28,656 bases of DNA from a virus, in the IMG/VR virus record IMGVR_UViG_3300025872_000234, positions 1-28,656 of that record. The stretch is one strand, 5' to 3'. Under the pieces are notes generated by a model. The model had not been told where the DNA came from. It saw nothing but the letters and a program-made list of their open reading frames with translations, and did not search any database. Shown one piece after another: positions 1 to 4,984 of this stretch. The position numbers and the translations under genes are program-made. Numbering within the stretch: position 1 is the stretch's first letter; each line of letters begins with the position of its first letter.

Positions 1-122
1 GGTTTTACCTTAACACCACAACATCCGTGTGTTGTTGTGCATGATGTCAGGAGCAGAGTGATTACCACCGATGCCACGAATAACACTGCAAAGATTGTTT
101 GCTTGATTTCAATTGTTTTCAT
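1..122 (-). CDS. Small lipoprotein, partial at window edge
   Basis: The reading frame starts at ATG 122-120 and stays open to base 1, giving 40 residues so far. Residues 1-8 carry lysines, residues 9-25 are hydrophobic, and a lipobox LLTSC puts the lipidated cysteine at residue 28. A Thr/Cys-rich segment (TTTHGCCG) follows. This is a typical type II signal peptide, so the product should be exported and anchored to a membrane as a lipoprotein; the function is unknown. It is the last of five minus-strand small genes in view, and its leader and MKT start resemble those of the upstream MKAT genes. In phages, small lipoproteins can act in superinfection exclusion or lysis (spanins), but nothing here decides between these. 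The C-terminus lies outside the window. Confidence 0.7.
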   Translation of the reverse strand, partial: MKTIEIKQTIFAVLFVASVVITLLLTSCTTTHGCCGVKVK

Positions 123-150
123 TGTGTATTTATTTATTGGTTAATACATG

Positions 151-175
151 GTGAGGGAGTGTTCGCTCCGCTCAC
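151..175 (-). other. Intergenic hairpin
   Basis: Arms GTGAGGGAG (151-159) and CTCC-G-CTCAC (166-175) pair with one bulged base and a six-base loop. The hairpin lies between the stop of the 68-residue gene and the start of the lipoprotein gene. There is no U-run on the minus-strand side, so it is not an obvious intrinsic terminator; it could limit read-through or stabilise an mRNA end. Confidence 0.4.
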
Positions 176-212
176 ACACATTTCGTCGAATTACGACTCA
201 TCAGTTAACCTT

Positions 213-419
213 TCAGATTATTCTTATGTAAATAGTTGATGCTACATCATCAATGTTATATTGATGCTGAAATCCTTTTAATGACCAAACATGACCTTGT
301 TCTTCCGCAATTTCAATAAATTGTTCATCGGTAAATGTTCCGTCTTGAAGATGAATAAGTTCAATTTCATCATAAAGTAAACTTGAATCTATTCCGTAAA
401 CTCTTGTTGTTGCTTTCAT
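213..419 (-). CDS. Hypothetical small acidic protein (68 aa)
   Basis: I place the start at the internal ATG 419-417 (MKATTRVYG), not at the longer frame that begins at 458, because the same A-rich leader plus MKAT start occurs in two neighbouring genes and the extension would overlap the upstream gene. The protein is acidic in the middle (LYDEIELIHLQDG, TDEQFIEIAEEQG) and ends in YIRII. No signal peptide, membrane segment or cysteine is seen. Its compact alpha/beta look resembles small orphan proteins common in phages of Bacteroidota, but I do not recognise a family. It follows the 47-residue gene after a 22-base gap and is probably co-transcribed with it. Confidence 0.6.
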   Translation of the reverse strand: MKATTRVYGIDSSLLYDEIELIHLQDGTFTDEQFIEIAEEQGHVWSLKGFQHQYNIDDVASTIYIRII

Positions 420-441
420 GTTATTTGTTTTTATTGGTTTA

Positions 442-585
442 TTACTTGTACACTTCATCTAATTCATATCCGAATTTATTTTTGATGTAGGCAATGAAAT
501 TATTCATGTGCGCCTCATCCCTGAACTCACGACTAACCACCCACTCCCGAGCGTTCCTCGTTCTGAAAACTAATACCACACTCAT
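442..585 (-). CDS. Hypothetical small protein (47 aa)
   Basis: The start is taken at ATG 585-583 (MSVVLVFRTRN). A longer frame reaches 633, but the chosen ATG overlaps the stop of the 54-residue gene in an ATGA and has a purine-rich GGGGAGGG stretch just upstream, one of the few Shine-Dalgarno-like sites in this window. The protein begins with a hydrophobic strand, has a central REFRDEAHMNNFIAYIK segment likely to be helical, and ends GYELDEVYK. No function can be assigned. The overlap implies translational coupling to the upstream gene. Confidence 0.55.
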   Translation of the reverse strand: MSVVLVFRTRNAREWVVSREFRDEAHMNNFIAYIKNKFGYELDEVYK

Positions 586-746
586 GCTACCCTCCCCTCT
601 GCTATGCGTACTTGCATAACGATTGAGTCCCACGCAGTGAAGCCGAGAGCAGTTCTCAGGGCTTTCAGTCGTAGCTCGATTGGTAGTGTGTGAATCGGTA
701 GCTTCTCAGCCTTGCTGATGCGCTTACGCTTTTTTGTTGCTTTCAT
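582..746 (-). CDS. Hypothetical small basic protein (54 aa)
   Basis: The frame starts at ATG 746-744 and ends with TGA 584-582, giving 54 residues that begin MKATKKRKRISKAEKLPIH. It uses the same leader and MKAT N-terminus as the genes at 419 and 1215, which is the main reason to accept it. The first 15 residues are strongly basic (KKRKR). The rest (IELRLKALRTALGFTAWDSIV) looks helical and could form a small DNA-binding or regulatory domain, but this is inference. Its stop overlaps the next start (ATGA). Confidence 0.55.
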   Translation of the reverse strand: MKATKKRKRISKAEKLPIHTLPIELRLKALRTALGFTAWDSIVMQVRIAEGRVA

Positions 747-765
747 GTTTATTTTATTTTATTTG

Positions 766-1215
766 TTAACTTGTTAATCCCTCTTTGGTGAAGATGCATC
801 CGAATTTTTTACTTCTATCAGTCATCCACCTACGAGCCTCTTCGCTTGTGTTTATCCACTTATTTCCGTCGAACTTGCGACCTACAATCTCTACCTCTCC
901 CTCTGCAAAAGGAGTGATTTTCAACTCTCCGTTAACAATCTCATAGTGAGTGTCAGTTATCATTGCCTCTTGGAAGCCTCCGTTGGTGATTGAGTATGAG
1001 TAACTGAATGTTTTCAGTAACCGAAGTCCATCAGGTAGTGTGTATACCACAAAGTAACGGCAGTACTCGTATCCGTTACCCTTATCCACCTTATAGAATT
1101 GAACATTCTCGTACTTGGATACATAGCGTTCAACATTGCTCTCCCATACTTGGGGGTTGTAATCTCTGCCCTCGTCTTGTTTAATCTGCTCTGCAGTCAT
1201 TTTTGTTGCTTTCAT
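766..1215 (-). CDS. Hypothetical protein (149 aa)
   Basis: The start is chosen at ATG 1215-1213 (MKATKMTAEQIKQDEG) rather than at the frame's upstream ATG at 1257, because MKAT repeats the start of the neighbours and the extension would run through the GAAA-loop hairpin at 1231-1244. It is the largest minus-strand gene here. It contains an aromatic-rich stretch (YEYCRYFVVYTL) and a strand-rich centre ending EVEIVGRKFDGNKW, suggesting a small beta-rich domain followed by a helix (SEEARRWMTDRSKK). No known family was recognised. It is the first gene downstream of the structured noncoding region, so that region may be its leader. Confidence 0.6.
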   Translation of the reverse strand: MKATKMTAEQIKQDEGRDYNPQVWESNVERYVSKYENVQFYKVDKGNGYEYCRYFVVYTLPDGLRLLKTFSYSYSITNGGFQEAMITDTHYEIVNGELKITPFAEGEVEIVGRKFDGNKWINTSEEARRWMTDRSKKFGCIFTKEGLTS

Positions 1216-1230
1216 GTTGCTTGGTTTTAT

Positions 1231-1306
1231 GAGCGTTTCCGCTCGGTTAGTTCCCATGCCGAGTGTCGAACTCGGTTATCTCACGATAAAGTGCATCACT
1301 CATGGG
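1231..1306 (-). ncRNA. Candidate structured RNA: four-way junction plus GAAA hairpin
   Basis: Read on the minus strand, this stretch folds with almost no unpaired bases. A closing helix CCCATG/CATGGG (1306-1301 with 1258-1253) encloses three hairpins that abut without spacers: AGTG/CACT (1300-1290, loop ATG), TTATC/GATAA (1289-1276, GTGA loop, a GNRA tetraloop) and CCGAG/CTCGG (1275-1259, loop TTCGACA, which matches the tRNA T-loop consensus). After eight bases comes GAGCG/CGCTC (1244-1231) with a GAAA tetraloop. GNRA loops appear only when the minus strand is read, so the minus strand is the likely RNA. It ends 15 bases before the MKAT gene at 1215. It could be a cis-acting leader, the 3' end of a larger RNA, or a tRNA-like element. 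It is not a standard tRNA, because the anticodon-position loop has only four bases. The pairing is seen directly; the role is inference. Confidence 0.5.
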
Positions 1307-1680
1307 CTTGCAACTCCGACCACCTGCGTATCGGTAACTCTCAGAGAGCCTCACTAATCATTCCCTCTCCGAGCCTCAGGATTACTACTTACAATCGCTA
1401 GTCAATTGCCGCCTAGTCAACTAGGGAGGAGCATCCACAACTTCGATTACTTTATTCATCATCCGAAACCAACTGCGAATTGGCGTCGTGTCCGTTGTAT
1501 CGGCTACCTTAACTATGTATTACGACGTCTGCCCATGCTTGGGACTTCGTATCCGTCAGGTGTGCATATCTGCCAACGACTTGTCTAAGCGTAACCACCG
1601 ACCGCCGTCGGCTTTTATGCTCCCCTGAGTATTGGATGATATCACATCATTCACTCAGGAAAGGAGGGCATCTCTTAAAC
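1307..1680 (-). other. Hairpin-rich noncoding region, possible large RNA
   Basis: No credible gene lies here. Short helices are dense: CCTAG/CTAGG (1412-1416 with 1421-1425), CAAT/ATTG (1392-1395 with 1405-1408), CCAA/TTGG (1469-1472 with 1480-1483, extended by a G-U pair only on the minus strand), CCCA/TGGG (1532-1535 with 1540-1543) inside TACGA/TCGTA (1521-1525 with 1547-1551), CCGAC/GTCGG (1598-1602 with 1607-1611) inside GCATA/TATGC (1564-1568 with 1616-1620), and CCTGAGT/ACTCAGG (1624-1630 with 1653-1659). TTGACTAG occurs twice on the minus strand. Together with the four-way junction this suggests an RNA of roughly 450 bases, in the size range of large phage RNAs such as GOLLD or ROOL, though I cannot match it to either. 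Confidence 0.35.
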
Positions 1681-1780
1681 AACTTCGGGGCAGACTTTCA
1701 AAGAACTTTCAGCAATATTACGGACTTTTTTGAACATAGATACACTACCCACCAATCTTTTAACATATTTTAACAAATGA

Positions 1781-1795
1781 CTAGCGGACCGCTAG
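1781..1795. promoter_or_regulatory. Perfect dyad CTAGCGG-A-CCGCTAG
   Basis: Seven-base arms at 1781-1787 and 1789-1795 are exact inverse complements around a single base. This odd-length geometry recurs at 1859-1879 and 2072-2086. As DNA it could bind a dimeric repressor; as RNA the hairpin would have to open some pairs to make a loop. No U-run follows, so a terminator role is unlikely. Confidence 0.4.
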
Positions 1796-1858
1796 GCACT
1801 TCCACCAATGAAAACGGCATCTTTCCACCGACATATACCATGCGCCCTGATAGTCAGC

Positions 1859-1879
1859 TATTTAGAATGATTCTAAATA
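1859..1879. promoter_or_regulatory. Perfect 21-bp dyad, operator candidate
   Basis: Arms TATTTAGAAT (1859-1868) and ATTCTAAATA (1870-1879) are perfect inverse complements around one G. Ten matched pairs with a one-base centre is unlikely by chance and typical of a binding site for a dimeric repressor. It lies in the intergenic region between the minus-strand small genes and the plus-strand genes. No regulator gene can be linked to it within the window. Confidence 0.45.
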
Positions 1880-2041
1880 AGGCGAGGAATTTTAACAATT
1901 GAAAAGAGGAGGGGATGCAAAAGGGAGCCTCCGCCTATCTCCCTATGCGTATACGTGCGTGTGCGTGCGTGCGGGATTCAATTACACGCAGATTTCTGTG
2001 TGTGCGCTCAGATGTTGGCAGAACCGAGCGAGTCGGTTAGT

Positions 2042-2158
2042 CGTTTGTTGTCGTTTGTTGTCGTTTGTTGTCGGATCTCAGATCCGTTTGTTGTCGTTTG
2101 TTGTCGTTTGTTAGCGGATAAATGTGACAAGGCGTAGCCGTTTGTTGTCGGATAAATG
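2042..2158. repeat. Iteron-like direct repeats with internal dyad
   Basis: The 10-bp unit CGTTTGTTGT occurs seven times: 2042, 2052, 2062, 2085, 2095, 2105 (ending AG instead of GT) and 2139. After each run comes CGGAT: CGGATCT at 2072, CGGATAAATG at 2115 and again at 2149. The first of these forms a perfect dyad, CGGATCT-C-AGATCCG (2072-2086), so the array reads three units, dyad, three units, CGGATAAATG, a 14-base gap, one unit, CGGATAAATG. Spacing of about one helical turn places all units on the same DNA face, as in iteron origins or multi-site protein-binding arrays. The unit contains TTTG, the -33 element of Bacteroidota promoters, but no TAnnTTTG box follows. It is a replication origin candidate; a regulatory array is the alternative. 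Confidence 0.5.
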
Positions 2159-2379
2159 CGTCAGCATCAAAGCTACCACATCTGCGCTCTGCCGTCCACA
2201 TCAACACGTGCGCCCGACCACGTGCGAGGGCTCTCAGGCAATCGCCAAAAAATCCCCATGCGCCGAGCAAAACCTCACCCCCCCCCCATCAAAAACAAAT
2301 CGACTTTCCTTTTGCGACCCAACTCGCAGATCCGCCCATATAACCCACCAACTCCTGATATCTCGTAACAATTATTTAC
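2159..2379. other. Noncoding stretch, GC-rich then AT-rich
   Basis: No gene is supported. CACGTGCG occurs twice (2205-2212 and 2219-2226) and a run of ten C lies at 2278-2287, a site prone to slippage or sequencing error. The right end turns AT-rich and carries the promoter for the gene at 2392. The overlapping short frames on both strands show no protein-like composition. Confidence 0.5.
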
Positions 2380-2387
2380 TATCTTTG
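2380..2387 (+). promoter_or_regulatory. Bacteroidota -7 box TATCTTTG, near-leaderless
   Basis: The sequence matches TAnnTTTG exactly and ends four bases before the ATG at 2392. Transcription would start at or within a few bases of the start codon, giving a leaderless or nearly leaderless mRNA. No TTG is present at the usual -33 spacing. Confidence 0.45.
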
Positions 2388-2391
2388 TTTC

Positions 2392-2613
2392 ATGAGAAAG
2401 CCATTGAACTTATCTAACAGTGTATACCAACAGCAGGGCTCCGGGATGGGGTTAACTGTAAAGGATGGTATGCTAATTAACAACAGGCCTGACGGTGTGA
2501 CGGGTATCAAGCAGGCTTGTGAGTTAAAGAAGATGATGAAGCGTGCAGAGAAGGTTAGTATGTACGCTGAGGCGATGACTATTTCCAACCCGATGGGTGG
2601 ATACTGTCACTAG
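2392..2613 (+). CDS. Hypothetical small protein (73 aa)
   Basis: The frame runs from ATG 2392 to TAG 2613. A TATCTTTG promoter box lies immediately upstream and an intrinsic terminator follows 20 bases after the stop, so this is a self-contained one-gene transcription unit. The N-terminal half is polar and Gly-rich (QQQGSGMGLTVKDG), followed by a basic helical stretch (ELKKMMKRAEKVSMYAEAM) and a short tail ending GGYCH. I do not recognise a family. Having its own promoter and terminator at the left end of the plus block suggests a separately controlled, perhaps early or regulatory, product. Confidence 0.6.
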   Translation: MRKPLNLSNSVYQQQGSGMGLTVKDGMLINNRPDGVTGIKQACELKKMMKRAEKVSMYAEAMTISNPMGGYCH

Positions 2614-2632
2614 TCCTTTCTAAATTTAGTAG

Positions 2633-2663
2633 GGGGTACTTTTATGAGTATCCCTTTTTTTTT
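2633..2663 (+). terminator. Intrinsic terminator
   Basis: Arms GGGGTAC (2633-2639) and GTATCCC (2648-2654) pair with one G-U, and a run of nine T follows (2655-2663). It ends the unit of the 73-residue gene. The stem sequence is similar to the terminators at 22226 and 23051. Confidence 0.8.
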
Positions 2664-2676
2664 GCTTATATTCTAG

Positions 2677-2918
2677 ATAATCGACATAACTATGTCTTTT
2701 TTATGTCATCTAACTTATTGATTATTAATATTATGTCGATTATGTCAATTTTAAAGAAGAAATATAACTATAAAAAATATATATAAAGGAGGAAATATAT
2801 ATATATATATAGGAGGGTAAAAAACCGACATTTCAGCATAGATATACACTTAAGTGATTGGCTATCAAATTATTGACCTAAAAAAAACCGACATTACCCA
2901 TCCGTCATAATCGACATA
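2677..2918. repeat. Repeated ATAATCGACATA sites upstream of groEL
   Basis: ATAATCGACATAA lies at 2677-2689, its exact inverse complement TTATGTCGATTAT at 2731-2743, and ATAATCGACATA again at 2907-2918. The partial forms AAAAAACCGACATT (2819-2832 and 2882-2895) and TATGTC (2691-2696 and 2741-2746) add further half-sites. Between them is an AT-dinucleotide tract (about 2767-2810) with two GGAGG motifs that lead to no start codon. The spread of one motif in both orientations over 240 bases in front of groEL looks like a multi-site regulator binding region. The cognate protein is unknown. Confidence 0.5.
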
Positions 2919-2919
2919 T

Positions 2920-2969
2920 GCCAACCCTTGTTGGCGTATATTGCAGCTTACGGCGTTATTTGCCAACAA
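2920..2969 (+). promoter_or_regulatory. Mutually exclusive hairpins ahead of groEL
   Basis: GTTGGC (2930-2935) pairs perfectly with GCCAAC (2920-2925) around a CCTT loop. The extended form TTGTTGGC (2928-2935) pairs equally well with GCCAACAA (2962-2969). The two helices share one strand, so they cannot form together. Such alternative pairing is typical of RNA switches, but the best promoter for groEL lies downstream at 2986-3015, so a transcript covering this region would have to start further upstream. Overlapping DNA binding sites are the other reading. Confidence 0.35.
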
Positions 2970-2985
2970 TATTTCACAATACCCC

Positions 2986-3015
2986 TTGGTGGTTTAGAAA
3001 AGATTATTACATTTG
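2986..3015 (+). promoter_or_regulatory. groEL promoter, TTG-N19-TACATTTG
   Basis: TTG at 2986-2988 and TACATTTG at 3008-3015 are separated by 19 bases, the best full match to the Bacteroidota sigma consensus in the window. Transcription would begin near 3020, about 15 bases before the chosen ATG at 3037. This also argues against a TTG start at 3013, which lies inside the -7 box. Confidence 0.7.
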
Positions 3016-3036
3016 CCATCAATCAATTTTAATTCA

Positions 3037-4656
3037 ATGGACTTCAACACAGGCACGGGCTACACGCCCAAGGACATGGCCTTCGATTCAGAGGGTCGTG
3101 TGAAACTAATCAGTGGAATAACCAAGATGGCTAATGCGGTCAAGAGCACGTTGGGGCCTAGCGGCAACACGGTTCTGATCGAGTCGCCCCACCACACTCA
3201 TGGGATCACGGTGACCAAGGACGGGGTGACGGTGGCGAGGGCTGTTGACCTGATCGACCCGGTGGAGAACTTGGCGGTTAGGATGATGAAGGAGGCGGCT
3301 GACAGGACGGCCACGAGTGCGGGCGACGGGACGACCACGGCTATTGTTCTGACCGAGGCCTTGGTCAAGGGTGGCTTGGAGATGATAGGTCCGGAGCACA
3401 ACAGGACAGAGGTGTTAAGGCAGATGGTGGACATGAGCAGTAAGGTGGTGGACAAGCTAAAGAAGAAGAGCAGGAAGCTAACGAGTTCGATGCTGTTGGA
3501 TGTGGCAACCATATCGGCCAACAACGACAGGGAGGTAGGCAAGATTATCGCTGAGGTGTACCGTGGGGTTGGCAAGAACGGTATAGTGACGGTGGAGAAG
3601 AGTCAGACCTCGGCCACATATTCTGAGACCACCAAGGGACTAAAGGTGGAGAGGGGTTACTCAAGTCCGCTGTTCATTAATGATCAGAAGCGTGACGAGT
3701 GTATACTTGAGGACGTGATGGTGCTAGTGGCCGACATCGAGATTAATAATATTTTACAGATAGAGCAGGTGCTAAAGCCTATTATTACCGAAGGTAAAAA
3801 ATTGTTAATCATTGCGCCATGTAACACCAACGTGATAAATACCTTTGCGGCTAATGTGATGAAGGGCAACCTTAAGGTGTGTGTGATACCACCGCCGGGC
3901 TTTGGGTACAAGCAGCACGAGCTGATGCAGGACATTGCGGTTAGCGTGGGTGCTACATACTTCAGCGAGAAGACAGGCGATGACCTGAGCCTGATAAACT
4001 TCGGTGACCTAGGCCACGCAGCTAAGGTGATCGTGGACAGGGACAAGTCGATCATACTCAAGTCCACTGCCCGCAGCAAGGCTGACGTGATAGAGGACAG
4101 GGTTAAGCAGTTGTGGGACGCCCATGCGATGGCGACCAAGAAGGGAGACAAGGACTTTATATTGGAGCGCATCGCTTCGCTGACGGGTGGTATCGGTGTG
4201 ATCTTCGTTGGTGGCAACACTGACCTAGAGCAGAAGGAGCTGTACGACAGGGTTGACGATGCGGTGTGTGCTGTACGGTCGGCATTGGAGGAGGGCATCC
4301 TTCCCGGTGCAGGCAAGGCACTGTATGACATAAATGTTTGGCACACGCTTCCTGACACTGTAAACGCCGATCAGGACGCAGCGGCAAGGATACTAGAGAG
4401 GGCACTCATTGCGCCGCTCACTCAGATACTAGAGAACGCAGGGATCAAGGTTGCTGACGTGTACAAGGGCGGAAGCGATGGCGATGGACTAGGGTACAAC
4501 TTAAAGACAGGTAAGTTTGGGGATTTGATAGAGATGGGTGTGGTTGACCCGCTGAAGGTGACAAGGTCTGCACTTGAGAACGCTGTGAGTGTTGCAACGA
4601 CAATACTTAGTACAAACGCAATAATTACAATGGCAAGGTCGTATGAGAAAGTTTAA
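3037..4656 (+). CDS. groEL: Phage-encoded GroEL-type chaperonin (539 aa)
   Basis: GroEL forms ATP-driven double rings that fold proteins with the GroES lid. The start is set at ATG 3037 (MDFNTGTGY) because a possible TTG at 3013 lies inside the promoter. The protein is full length: equatorial nucleotide motifs TLGPSG (38-43) and AGDGTTT (95-101, Asp97 at the position of E. coli Asp87), a complete apical domain with PPPGFG, and RVDDAVCAVRSALEEG, with Asp408 at the position of the hydrolysis residue Asp398. Two departures from bacterial forms are visible: Ser42 replaces the usual Lys of TLGPKG, and the Gly-Gly-Met tail is missing, the protein ending ARSYEKV. GC content of the gene is visibly higher than in its neighbours. 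groES lies about 320 bases downstream. It probably folds virion proteins. Confidence 0.95.
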   Translation: MDFNTGTGYTPKDMAFDSEGRVKLISGITKMANAVKSTLGPSGNTVLIESPHHTHGITVTKDGVTVARAVDLIDPVENLAVRMMKEAADRTATSAGDGTTTAIVLTEALVKGGLEMIGPEHNRTEVLRQMVDMSSKVVDKLKKKSRKLTSSMLLDVATISANNDREVGKIIAEVYRGVGKNGIVTVEKSQTSATYSETTKGLKVERGYSSPLFINDQKRDECILEDVMVLVADIEINNILQIEQVLKPIITEGKKLLIIAPCNTNVINTFAANVMKGNLKVCVIPPPGFGYKQHELMQDIAVSVGATYFSEKTGDDLSLINFGDLGHAAKVIVDRDKSIILKSTARSKADVIEDRVKQLWDAHAMATKKGDKDFILERIASLTGGIGVIFVGGNTDLEQKELYDRVDDAVCAVRSALEEGILPGAGKALYDINVWHTLPDTVNADQDAAARILERALIAPLTQILENAGIKVADVYKGGSDGDGLGYNLKTGKFGDLIEMGVVDPLKVTRSALENAVSVATTILSTNAIITMARSYEKV

Positions 4657-4671
4657 TAACTTTACCGGATC

Positions 4672-4749
4672 ATGTTTGGATTCGGTGTCATACTCGGAAT
4701 GTTATTTAGTTTATTAATCGCAATAATTTTATCCAATGACAAAACTTGA
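4672..4749 (+). CDS. Tiny single-span membrane peptide (25 aa)
   Basis: An ATG at 4672 opens a 25-codon frame ending TGA 4749. After MFGFG the sequence is a continuous hydrophobic span (VILGMLFSLLIAIIL) closed by SNDKT. It starts 15 bases after the groEL stop and overlaps the next start by 14 bases. Random frames of this length are common, but an uninterrupted membrane span with a polar C-terminal end placed in a tight operon is suggestive. It could be a phage membrane microprotein; the function is unknown. Confidence 0.4.
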   Translation: MFGFGVILGMLFSLLIAIILSNDKT

Positions 4750-4984
4750 AGAGATCCTTGAGAGCTACCCCGACGAGGAGTTCCTAAAGGCGGATGGTTT
4801 CGATGATGCCATCGTTGGCGTCGAGGTGTACTCCAACAGGCTAGTGTACTCGGCGCAGATAGCAATTCAGATTTTAATAAACGACGAGGGCATGATAGAG
4901 GAGGACGCCATCGAGCACCTGTACTACAACGTGATAGGATCCTATGTAGGACCTCAGACACCACTATGGATAGACACACTATGA
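4736..4984 (+). CDS. Conserved phage hypothetical protein (82 aa)
   Basis: The protein begins MTKLEEILESYPDEEFLKAD and ends with SYVGPQTPLWIDTL. The layout of a start helix, a FDDAIVGVE segment, a long helix and a C-terminal GSYVG.(K/Q)TP motif resembles a small protein I recall from many unrelated tailed phages, with no established function. It is acidic and has no cysteine or membrane span. Its stop overlaps the groES start (ATGA at 4981-4984), so its translation is probably coupled to that of the co-chaperonin. Confidence 0.75.
   Translation: MTKLEEILESYPDEEFLKADGFDDAIVGVEVYSNRLVYSAQIAIQILINDEGMIEEDAIEHLYYNVIGSYVGPQTPLWIDTL

Larger units (their letters stand above)
1681..2041. other. Noncoding stretch with dyads and GTGC tract
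   Basis: I see no supportable gene. The AT-rich left part (1681-1900) holds two perfect dyads annotated separately. From about 1950 the composition turns GC-rich, with a short GTGC-type tandem tract (GTGCGTGTGCGTGCGTGCG, around 1954-1972), and the stretch leads into the 10-bp repeat array. Short open frames here are composition artefacts. The location between the minus block and the plus block fits a control region. Confidence 0.5.

Noticed and set aside
1253-1306. A conventional tRNA on the minus strand
   Set aside because: The T-arm matches, but the D-position loop has three bases, the anticodon-position loop only four, and there is no CCA or acceptor of seven pairs. It is kept as a structured RNA candidate instead.
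1530-1565. Hammerhead-like ribozyme core on the minus strand (CTGACG and CGAAG)
   Set aside because: The conserved adenine after the CTGANG core is missing and the stems do not close in the required arrangement.
1406-1588. Plus-strand open frame of 60 codons
   Set aside because: It lies across the hairpin-rich region, has atypical composition and no leader or promoter.
2042-2158. CRISPR array
   Set aside because: The unit is only ten bases and mostly contiguous, with no spacers of uniform length and no cas genes.
1899-2417. Several overlapping frames on both strands across the repeat array
   Set aside because: They translate the repeats into low-complexity protein, use weak starts, and overlap each other in conflicting frames.
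3013-3036. TTG start giving a longer GroEL
   Set aside because: The TTG is part of the TACATTTG promoter box, and the extra eight residues are not part of the chaperonin fold.
2918-3103. Open frame of 61 codons upstream of groEL
   Set aside because: It covers the alternative hairpins and the groEL promoter and then overlaps groEL in another frame; the sequence is not protein-like.
3684-4358. Antisense frame of 224 codons within groEL
   Set aside because: It is the shadow of a GC-rich coding gene read on the opposite strand; no leader and low-complexity Ser/Leu content.
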